DNA from: an uncultured Eubacteriales bacterium
GTDB lineage: Bacteria > Bacillota > Clostridia > Christensenellales > Aristaeellaceae
Length of the DNA: 6,089 nt
Assembly: GCA_902796115.1 (NCBI GenBank)
Contig: CADBNX010000463.1
Location: 1 to 6,089, forward strand
Reading direction: 5' to 3'
Of the stretch, positions 1 through 5,478 are shown piece after piece. Made by a program: the position numbers and the translations under genes. The notes beneath the pieces were generated by a model that was not told where the DNA came from, ran no database searches, and saw only the letters and a list, made by a program, of their open reading frames with translations. Numbering within the stretch: the first letter of the stretch is position 1; every line of letters starts with the position of its first letter.

Positions 1-836
1 GACGGAGGAGCAAAGCTCTCCGGCTCTTTTCCGGTCAGGGCGCGGTATTTGTTTTCGCCCATCGCGTGAAAGGGAAGCAGCTCCGCGCCGAGGGGAGGAT
101 GTGCTTTCAGAAACGCGAGGATGCGTGAAAACTCCTCCTCATCCGCGTTGACCTGCGCGATCAGCGGCACGCGCACCAGTACCCCGGCACCGTCCCGGAG
201 CAGTTTGACGTAGTTGTCAAGGATCAGGGCGTTGTCCTGTCCGGTGAAGGCGCGGTGCTTTTCGGGCGTGATGCATTTGATGTCATAGAGGAAAAGATCC
301 GTAACCGGAAGCACTTTCCGAAAGGATTCGTAGGGAACGAAGCCCGCGGTGTCCACAGCGGTATGAATGCCCGCGGCGCGGCACCTGACCAGCATGGAAT
401 ACAGAAAATCCGGATACAGCATGCACTCACCGCCGGAAAAGGTGACGCCGCCCCCGGTGGCCTCATATACATTGCGCTCCTTCAGGATATCCTGAAAGAC
501 GGCGTCCGGATCGGCAATATCCCCGCAGATGGAAACCGCGTTTTCGGGACAGATCATCTCGCAGCGCCCGCACAGGGCGCATTTGTCCGCGTCCCATCGG
601 AGGCTTCCGTCCGCGGGATCCCATCGCAGCGCGCCGTTCGGGCATTTCGCGGCGCATTTTCCGCAGTGCGCGCATTTGCCCGCAAACCACATCCGCTGCC
701 GCAGGGGCGACTGACTTTCCGGATTGTGGCACCAGCGGCAGCGCAGGGGACAGCCCTTGACAAATACCGTGGTCCGGACACCGGGGCCGTCCACATAGGA
801 AGCGTGCTGGATATCAAAAATGAGTACGTTTTCCAT
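1..836 (-). CDS. Glycyl radical enzyme activating protein (radical SAM), 3' end cut by window
   Basis: This cytoplasmic radical-SAM enzyme reductively cleaves S-adenosylmethionine and abstracts a hydrogen from the partner GRE glycine. I read 278 codons with no stop before the window edge. Residues 29-36 (CPLRCRWC) form the CxxxCxxC radical-SAM cluster site. A ferredoxin-like insert carries two further 4Fe-4S sets: Cys55/58/61/65 and Cys86/89/92/96. This two-cluster insert is usual in activases of glycerol dehydratase-type GREs and absent from classical PFL activase. SGGE at 134-137 is the SAM-binding motif, DIK at 185-187 is a conserved strand, and LLPFHAMGENKY near 253-264 is the family's C-terminal signature, so probably only about 20-30 residues are missing. 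The ATG lies one base past the GRE stop. Only a weak purine-rich stretch precedes it, so translation is probably coupled to the GRE gene. Its target is inferred to be that adjacent GRE. Confidence 0.95.
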   Translation of the reverse strand, partial: MENVLIFDIQHASYVDGPGVRTTVFVKGCPLRCRWCHNPESQSPLRQRMWFAGKCAHCGKCAAKCPNGALRWDPADGSLRWDADKCALCGRCEMICPENAVSICGDIADPDAVFQDILKERNVYEATGGGVTFSGGECMLYPDFLYSMLVRCRAAGIHTAVDTAGFVPYESFRKVLPVTDLFLYDIKCITPEKHRAFTGQDNALILDNYVKLLRDGAGVLVRVPLIAQVNADEEEFSRILAFLKAHPPLGAELLPFHAMGENKYRALTGKEPESFAPP

Positions 837-837
837 G

Positions 838-3000
838 CTACTGCCCGCTGATGGAGGTGCGGCGGATGATGTCGTCCTGCAGGGATTCCGGCAGGTTGAC
901 GAAGTGGCCGGAAAAACCGGATACGCGCACGCGCAGGGTGGGATAATCCCCGGGATTCTGTTTCGCCCGGAGCAGGTCTTCCTTGGAAACGTAATTGATC
1001 TGCATATGCAGTCCGCCGTGCATGAAATAATCGTAAACGATGCGCGCCGTTTTCTCCAGATGGTCCGGGTCGCGGATCAGCGATTCGTCCAGGTACACAT
1101 TGCACACGTAAGGGCCGGTCACCACGCAGTGTTCGTCCAGCCGGCGCACGGAATTGAGCAGCGCGGTAAAGCCGTTGCGGTCCTTGCCCGCGGTCTGCCC
1201 GGTGCCGGTCATGAACGCGTCGCCGCTTCTGCGTCCGTCCGGCGTGGCCGGCGTGCCCGCGCCGAACCACACGTTGTGGGGACGGTAGCCCTGCTGGGTG
1301 CCGATCAGCAGGTGATTGCCGAACATGTCGGTTTTATCCTTCGTATGGAGCCAGATGGTTTCGCATACGCGCCTTCCCATTTCATCGGAAAGCTCGTCGC
1401 TGTTTCCGAAAAACCGGCCCTTTTTGAGGATATACTGCCGCAGTTCCTCGCCTTCGTCCCCTTCCCAGTCCGCGCGCATGATTTCGATCAGTTCGCGCAT
1501 GCCGATCCTCTTTTCCAGGAATACGAGCTGCCTGATGAGCGTCAGGGAATCGATCAGGCAGGTGAAGCCCATCAGGTTGGTGCCGCAGCAGGAAAGCCTG
1601 CCCCCGCCTTCTGATACGCTGATGCCCGTTTCCGTGCAGCCGTCGATGAAAATGCTGGACACCACGTTGCGGTCCTTCGCGCGGGCGGTATTGAAGCCGT
1701 TCATATACTGCAGGATGCGGCAGATGTCCTTTTCAAACTCCTCTTCGAAAAGCGCGTATACCTCGTCGAAGGTGCCGCAGGCGCAGACCTCTTCCGTGCG
1801 GCCGTAGAGCAGGTTCGTGAGGCAGCGCACGCCGTTGGACGTGCAGCCCCCGAACCAGATGCCGCCGCGCAGCGCCGGTTCGTTGCAGCCGACCATCGTA
1901 TAATTCAGCGCGTCCTGCAGCGGGATGCGCCCCACCTCCGTCATGCCTTTCAGACGCGGTTCATCCCCGATCAGCGCAAAGCGCATGTACGGATCCGTCA
2001 GCGCACAGCGCAGGATCTTCTTTACGATTTCATACGGGGTCTTTTTCGTGAAGCGCACGGATACCTGCGGACGGATCAGCGGGAGCTCCATCATGGTGTC
2101 CACGATCAGGTCCGTCAGCTCCTGATAGCCGTCCGAACCGTCCGGCTGCATGCCGCCGACGGCAAAATGGGATTCGCCGCCCTTGTCCCAGTTTCCGCTC
2201 TTGTGGCTGGTGAAGGCACAGACGGAGACGAACAGCTCCGCGAGGTAATCCGCGGCCTCGTCTTTGGTGAGGATCCCATTCTCAATATCCTGCCGGTAGA
2301 GGCGGAGCAGGTACCGGTCCAGGGTGCCGAGACTGTCCGGCAGGCAGGTGAAGAGCAGGTAGATCACCTGTACGGCTTCGCGGAAGGTGCGGGCCGGGTT
2401 TTCCGGCACGCGGCGCAGGATATCCGCCATCGTGAGCAGTTCATGCCGTCTTTCCGGAGAAGATGCTTTTCCGGCTTCCGCTTCGCATTCGTCCGCGCAG
2501 CGGTGTGCCCAGAGGATCAGCGTTTCGCAGGTATAACGCATGGCCCGGAGCAGATCGGCGGATTTTTCGTCCCGCGGGCGGCAGAGGGAACGGTCGATTT
2601 CCGCGATGTGCTGCCGCAGGCCGCAGTCGATCACCTTGGCAAAGTTCGCGGTGGAATGCTGCCACTCGAAGGTGACCAGGTTTTCCGTAGGCCCCGGATA
2701 ATAACGGTCGCGGATTTTCGCGAAATTCGGATGCCCGATCCGCGTGAACACATCCCCCATGATGCTGCCGTCAAAGTGAAAATGCCCGCAGAAATGCACG
2801 GCGTTTTTCAGGTCCACCGGCTGCGCGAGCAGGTATTCGCGCATGCGCTTCGCGTTGAGCGCGGCGTCTGTCAGCATCAGGTCCGCGTCGTCGTATTCCA
2901 CCTTCACGGTATCCGGATACAGGTCCTGCTCCCGCAGGGTCCGGGCCAGGGCAAGGATGTCGGGGCTCAGCATGGTTGTCACCTTCCTCAGTCGATTCAT
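838..3000 (-). CDS. Glycyl radical enzyme of the PFL-like eliminase/decarboxylase branch, substrate unknown
   Basis: This is a 720-aa cytoplasmic, oxygen-sensitive radical enzyme. The C-terminal glycyl-radical loop RVSGFSGHF has Gly695 about 25 residues from the end, as in PFL and glycerol dehydratase. HGGLHMQINYVS at 661-672 is the usual sequence just before it. The active-site loop VGCNEP puts the thiyl cysteine at Cys372 and a general-base candidate at Glu374. Cys-x-Glu is seen in glycerol/propanediol dehydratases, choline TMA-lyase, hydroxyproline dehydratase and C-S lyases, while PFL has Cys-Cys, so C-C, C-O, C-N or C-S cleavage is more likely than formate production. Oddities: the protein is shorter than typical members (about 760-850 aa), the ELIVGN-type N-terminal motif is not recognisable, and Asn replaces the usual Val in GCVEP. 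A His/Cys cluster (HFCGHFHFD, 69-77) sits in the divergent N-terminus. ATG at 3000 has GGAGG five bases upstream; ATG at 2973 (Met10) also has a good site and fits the predicted promoter better. The family call is firm; the substrate is open. Confidence 0.95.
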   Translation of the reverse strand: MNRLRKVTTMLSPDILALARTLREQDLYPDTVKVEYDDADLMLTDAALNAKRMREYLLAQPVDLKNAVHFCGHFHFDGSIMGDVFTRIGHPNFAKIRDRYYPGPTENLVTFEWQHSTANFAKVIDCGLRQHIAEIDRSLCRPRDEKSADLLRAMRYTCETLILWAHRCADECEAEAGKASSPERRHELLTMADILRRVPENPARTFREAVQVIYLLFTCLPDSLGTLDRYLLRLYRQDIENGILTKDEAADYLAELFVSVCAFTSHKSGNWDKGGESHFAVGGMQPDGSDGYQELTDLIVDTMMELPLIRPQVSVRFTKKTPYEIVKKILRCALTDPYMRFALIGDEPRLKGMTEVGRIPLQDALNYTMVGCNEPALRGGIWFGGCTSNGVRCLTNLLYGRTEEVCACGTFDEVYALFEEEFEKDICRILQYMNGFNTARAKDRNVVSSIFIDGCTETGISVSEGGGRLSCCGTNLMGFTCLIDSLTLIRQLVFLEKRIGMRELIEIMRADWEGDEGEELRQYILKKGRFFGNSDELSDEMGRRVCETIWLHTKDKTDMFGNHLLIGTQQGYRPHNVWFGAGTPATPDGRRSGDAFMTGTGQTAGKDRNGFTALLNSVRRLDEHCVVTGPYVCNVYLDESLIRDPDHLEKTARIVYDYFMHGGLHMQINYVSKEDLLRAKQNPGDYPTLRVRVSGFSGHFVNLPESLQDDIIRRTSISGQ
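2980..2985 (-). promoter_or_regulatory. Ribosome binding site for an alternative GRE start at 2973
   Basis: On the minus strand AAGGTG lies six bases before the ATG at 2973, which is codon 10 of the longest GRE reading frame. If transcription starts at about 3004, as the TATAAT box at 3011-3016 predicts, this site is fully within the mRNA whereas the GGAGG at 3006-3010 is not. The enzyme would then be 711 aa, beginning MLSPDILALA. Confidence 0.45.
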
Positions 3001-3005
3001 TCACG

Positions 3006-3010
3006 CCTCC
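3006..3010 (-). promoter_or_regulatory. Ribosome binding site for the longer GRE start at 3000
   Basis: GGAGG on the minus strand is followed by five bases and then ATG at 3000. It is a strong Shine-Dalgarno match, and is why the longer start was kept as the default. It directly abuts the TATAAT box, so it can only work if transcripts start upstream of that box. Confidence 0.5.
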
Positions 3011-3016
3011 ATTATA
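3011..3016 (-). promoter_or_regulatory. -10 box of predicted GRE operon promoter
   Basis: A perfect TATAAT reads toward the GRE gene. At 17-bp spacing the -35 position (3034-3039) reads ATGTTT, a poor match to TTGACA, and no TG extension precedes the -10. A consensus -10 with a weak -35 is typical of an activator-dependent promoter, and a direct repeat (3032-3049) covers that -35. The predicted transcription start is about 3004, very close to the ATG at 3000. This is inferred from sequence only. Confidence 0.5.
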
Positions 3017-3031
3017 CGCTTTTCGGTCCGG

Positions 3032-3049
3032 GAAAACATGCAGAAAACA
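3032..3049. repeat. Direct repeat GAAAACA x2 (11-bp period), candidate AraC-family operator
   Basis: GAAAACA occurs at 3032-3038 and again at 3043-3049, one helical turn apart, on the plus strand. It covers the -35 position of the predicted GRE promoter, where class II activators of the AraC family commonly bind direct repeats. A short inverted repeat, TGCAG at 3039-3043 and CTGCA at 3056-3060, overlaps it. The regulator encoded next door is the obvious candidate ligand. Repeats of seven bases can arise by chance, so confidence is modest. Confidence 0.4.
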
Positions 3050-3079
3050 GCATTCCTGCACTTTTTATCACAAAAACGC

Positions 3080-3108
3080 TTGACGCGATCGGAATACGCG
3101 GGTATGCT
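3080..3108 (+). promoter_or_regulatory. Sigma-70-type promoter for the AraC-family regulator
   Basis: TTGACG (3080-3085, five of six consensus bases) is followed by a 17-bp spacer and TATGCT (3103-3108, four of six). The predicted transcription start is near 3115, giving a leader of about 17 bases that still includes the AAGGAGG site. It is divergent from, and does not overlap, the GRE promoter. Confidence 0.6.
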
Positions 3109-3116
3109 TTGGCGGG

Positions 3117-3123
3117 AAGGAGG
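3117..3123 (+). promoter_or_regulatory. Ribosome binding site of AraC-family gene
   Basis: AAGGAGG with eight bases to the ATG at 3132 decides that start. The nearer ATG at 3128 is in another frame and hits a stop after four codons. Confidence 0.75.
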
Positions 3124-3131
3124 GTGGATGG

Positions 3132-3953
3132 ATGTTTCCTGAAAACATGACCGTGCTGAAGCTGAACAGCGTTGCGCACGGCTTCAGCCGCGGCAGTGCC
3201 GGCACCGGATATAACTACAGCACGCGGATCCGTGCCTGTGAAATGATTTTCAAGGTGAGGGGCGTGTCGATGATCGCCTGGGGGAATGAGCGATTCCGCG
3301 AGGAAGGCCCGGCCGTCCGCTTTCTGCCCAATACCGGAACCTACACAAATTATCGCACCGAAACGCTGAAAGAAGGAGAATGGTATCTGTTTTCCTTCCT
3401 GGCGCAGGACGCGCCGGAGCATGTGATCCATATGCCCCTGCAGAAGGGAAATGTGATGGAGGAACTGTACGCTTCCCTGTGGCGAACGTGGACGGGACGG
3501 CAGGAGGGGTATTACGCGAGGAGCATGGCGCTTGCCTACCGTATCCTGGACGAAGCGAACCACCCCGGATATCTGCCGCGGGAAAAGGCGGACCTGCTGC
3601 GCCCCGCGGTGGAGGAGATCGAAAGAAACCTGTTCGGGGAGATCGACTGCACCGCGCTGCACCTGATGTGCGGCGTCAGTTATACGCATTTCAAGAATCT
3701 TTTCATCCGGCGCTACGGTATGCCGCCTAAGGAATACATTTCCGCGCTGCGTATGCGCTCCGCCCGGGAAATGCTGGAAAACGGGCAGATGAGCATCCGT
3801 CAGATTTCGGAGACGCTGGGATACGCGAGCCCGGATTATTTTTCACGGCTTTTCCGGCAGAAAAACGGCTGCAGCGCGGAGGCATACCGGAAGAGCGTGC
3901 AGGGCGCGAAGAAAACGGAGAAGGGAGAAGAGGGAATAGGGAATAGGCAATAG
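3132..3953 (+). CDS. AraC/XylS-family transcriptional regulator, divergent to the GRE operon
   Basis: This 273-aa DNA-binding regulator has a C-terminal double helix-turn-helix. The first HTH lies around 171-195 (TALHLMCGVSYTHFKNLFIRRYG) and is joined by a linker helix to the second at about 220-247. The second shows the classic AraC signature: ISETLGYASPDYFSRLFRQ followed by a conserved CSAEAYR segment, where most relatives read G.SP..YR. Residues 1 to about 135 look like a small beta-rich, cupin-like sensor domain; I see no diagnostic ligand motif there. A helical stretch at 105-165 may dimerise. The tail after Arg253 (GAKKTEKGEEGIGNRQ) is polar and encoded partly by a DNA tandem repeat, so it is probably not functional. 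Divergent placement next to a catabolic-type GRE operon implies control of that operon, probably as an activator responding to the GRE substrate. That role is inference; the family call is secure. Confidence 0.93.
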   Translation: MFPENMTVLKLNSVAHGFSRGSAGTGYNYSTRIRACEMIFKVRGVSMIAWGNERFREEGPAVRFLPNTGTYTNYRTETLKEGEWYLFSFLAQDAPEHVIHMPLQKGNVMEELYASLWRTWTGRQEGYYARSMALAYRILDEANHPGYLPREKADLLRPAVEEIERNLFGEIDCTALHLMCGVSYTHFKNLFIRRYGMPPKEYISALRMRSAREMLENGQMSIRQISETLGYASPDYFSRLFRQKNGCSAEAYRKSVQGAKKTEKGEEGIGNRQ

Positions 3954-3959
3954 GGAAGA
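3932..3959 (+). repeat. Heptanucleotide tandem repeat spanning the AraC-family stop codon
   Basis: Four contiguous 7-mers are visible: GGGAATA, GGGAATA, GGCAATA, GGGAAGA. The purine-rich sequence just upstream (3919-3931) looks like decayed copies. The stop codon TAG at 3951-3953 lies inside the repeat, so the last residues of the regulator are repeat-encoded. The unit resembles slippage-prone short tandem repeats that many bacteria carry between genes. Whether it is dispersed in this genome cannot be seen here. Confidence 0.75.
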
Positions 3960-4031
3960 GGACCGTGCATGGGAGAGCGGACGGGAACAGACACAAATGT
4001 AAATATTTTGTTTCGACCGTTTACGAAGTTA

Positions 4032-4060
4032 TTGCAATTTATGCCTGATTACGGTAGAAT
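4032..4060 (+). promoter_or_regulatory. Sigma-70-type promoter of the motor gene pair
   Basis: TTGCAA (4032-4037), a 17-bp spacer and TAGAAT (4055-4060, five of six) precede the channel gene, with predicted start near 4067. An AT-rich tract (about 3993-4030, including AAATGTAAATATTTTG) lies just upstream and could act as an UP element. No clear intrinsic terminator was found between the regulator and this promoter. Confidence 0.6.
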
Positions 4061-4069
4061 ACACCTGTC

Positions 4070-4078
4070 AGGAGGAGG
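4070..4078 (+). promoter_or_regulatory. Strong ribosome binding site of channel gene
   Basis: AGGAGGAGG lies five bases before the ATG at 4084 (eight if the first AGGAGG is used). It fixes the start and suggests strong translation. Confidence 0.75.
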
Positions 4079-4083
4079 ATAAA

Positions 4084-5478
4084 ATGGAAGAGATCCTCAA
4101 TGTGTTAAGAGAACGTTCGCTGGACGCGATTGTGTACGCCGCAATGGCTTTTGTTTTTGTCATCGGGCTCGCGAAGTGCGTTTTTCCCGTGCGCCAGGCC
4201 GCCGGCAGACTGCACAGGGCGGTGCGCAAAATGGAGCGGCAGCCCGTGGAGGGCGAGCGCCCCGCGTGGCAGGATTCCCTGTTTCTGGGCCGTCCGATGC
4301 AGACGGAGTGGGGCAAATTCCTCAAGAACGCGGAGCAGCTCAACGCGCGCGGGCTTGCCTGCAACGCGGAAGACTATGTGAACGATGATACGGTGATCTA
4401 CGCGGTGGGCCATATGCCGCTTGCCGAAATGGTGCCGGGCCTGCTGACCAGCCTGGGCATCCTTGGTACCTTTATCGGTCTGATGCGCGGCCTGGGCGGG
4501 CTTGACGTTTCCGACGCCGCGCGAACCATGGAGAGCATCCCCAAAATGATCGGTGGCATGACCTTTGCCTTCACGACCTCCATTGTGGGTGTGGCCTGCT
4601 CCATCGTGTTCAATATTCTGTCGAAAGCGGCGCTCGGAAGCGCAGTCAGCGCGATCGACGATTTTCTGGAAGCCTTCAACGACCTGGTAATGACAAGGCC
4701 GCTGGACGATACGGTGCAGCTGATCTGCCAGCAGGAGGACCGGGAAAGGACGCTGGAGCAGTTCTCGGGCGATCTGGTCAATCGTGTGGGCGAAACGGTG
4801 AGCCGCTCCCTGGAGCGGTCGTTTGTGCCCATCGCACAGGCCATGAACGCGTTTATTCACGGGCAGAGTCAGACGCAGATGGAAGGGCTGAGCCAGATCA
4901 CCCAGCAGTTCATCATGCAGATGAACCGCTCGCTTTCGGGGCAGTTGACCGCTTTGGGAGACACGCTGTCCGCGGTCAATCAGAGCCAGACGGTATCCTA
5001 TGACGCGCTGGAGCGGGCAACGTCCGCCGCGGAGGAACTGATCCGGGAGATGGGCAGGATCCAGCAGGCGACGGAAGAGATCCTGAACCGGTTCGGCGGA
5101 TATGTCGCGTCCGTCGAAACCGCGCACGCGAACAACGACGCTTTCCTTACCCACGGTTCCGAGGTGCTGAACGGACTGCTTTCGGCGTCGGAGGATCATC
5201 ACGCGCTGCTGGAAACCATGCGTGAAAACCAGGAGAACCTGCGCGCGGGAATCAACCGGTATACGGAGGAAACGGCACGCGCGCTGGACGCGGTGGCGGC
5301 GGAGGCACAGAAAACGGGAAAACTGACGGACGATGCGGCCGCGGCGCTTCGGGACGCGGGAAAGACACTGCGGGAGGACTGTGAAAAGTTCTCCGCGGAA
5401 CTGAAAAAACTGCGCGAAGCGGTATCGGTGTCTTCCGATTCCGCGGCGCGCAAAACGACCGGGCGGGAGGATGGCTGA
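4084..5478 (+). CDS. MotA/TolQ/ExbB-type proton channel protein with long helical tail (ZorA-like)
   Basis: This 464-aa inner-membrane protein is inferred to form the pentameric outer ring of an ion-driven motor. Three hydrophobic segments are visible: about 14-34, 113-135 (PGLLTSLGILGTFIGLM) and 154-180 (IGGMTFAFTTSIVGVACSIV). This is the ExbB/TolQ/ZorA three-helix layout, not the four helices of flagellar MotA. The LGxLGTFxGL and GGMxxAFxTSxxG motifs are typical, and Thr129 and Thr164/165 are the likely pore-lining hydroxyls. From about 200 onward the protein is a long polar helical region with chemoreceptor-like composition, probably a cytoplasmic tail, as described for ZorA. The gene has its own promoter and overlaps its MotB-like partner by one base. 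No flagellar gene is present. Candidate roles are the Zorya anti-phage sensor/motor or a related uncharacterised motor; TolQ/ExbB proper is unlikely given the tail and the OmpA-type partner. Confidence 0.9.
   Translation: MEEILNVLRERSLDAIVYAAMAFVFVIGLAKCVFPVRQAAGRLHRAVRKMERQPVEGERPAWQDSLFLGRPMQTEWGKFLKNAEQLNARGLACNAEDYVNDDTVIYAVGHMPLAEMVPGLLTSLGILGTFIGLMRGLGGLDVSDAARTMESIPKMIGGMTFAFTTSIVGVACSIVFNILSKAALGSAVSAIDDFLEAFNDLVMTRPLDDTVQLICQQEDRERTLEQFSGDLVNRVGETVSRSLERSFVPIAQAMNAFIHGQSQTQMEGLSQITQQFIMQMNRSLSGQLTALGDTLSAVNQSQTVSYDALERATSAAEELIREMGRIQQATEEILNRFGGYVASVETAHANNDAFLTHGSEVLNGLLSASEDHHALLETMRENQENLRAGINRYTEETARALDAVAAEAQKTGKLTDDAAAALRDAGKTLREDCEKFSAELKKLREAVSVSSDSAARKTTGREDG
5465..5470 (+). 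promoter_or_regulatory. Ribosome binding site of MotB/OmpA-like gene
   Basis: GGGAGG within the last codons of the channel gene lies seven bases before the ATG at 5478. The ATG at 5471 is out of frame with the conserved protein. The TGATG stop/start overlap suggests coupled, stoichiometric translation of the two subunits. Confidence 0.65.

Noticed and set aside
554..1270. Minus-strand 238-codon frame across the GRE/activase junction
   Set aside because: It is out of frame with both conserved proteins, is Arg-rich and lacks motifs, so it is a frame shadow.
820..1614. Plus-strand open frame of 264 codons opposite the GRE C-terminal region, with smaller ones at 255-851 and 1316-1807
   Set aside because: These are shadows of the GRE and activase genes. 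The minus-strand products carry all the conserved motifs, including the Gly695 loop and the iron-sulfur cysteines.
838..3000. Pyruvate formate-lyase or anaerobic ribonucleotide reductase identity for the GRE
   Set aside because: PFL has a Cys-Cys active site, whereas here a single Cys372 is followed by x-Glu. The reductase has a different fold signature and a C-terminal zinc site, not seen here, and its activase lacks the two-cluster ferredoxin insert.
2167..3150. Plus-strand open frame of 327 codons opposite the 5' half of the GRE gene and running into the control region
   Set aside because: It has no recognisable motif and lies opposite strongly conserved GRE sequence. It overlaps both predicted promoters and the start of the AraC-family gene.
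3954..4031. Rho-independent terminator after the AraC-family gene
   Set aside because: I looked for a GC-rich hairpin followed by a T-run and found only weak AT-rich partial palindromes such as CAAA/TTTG around 3995-4012.
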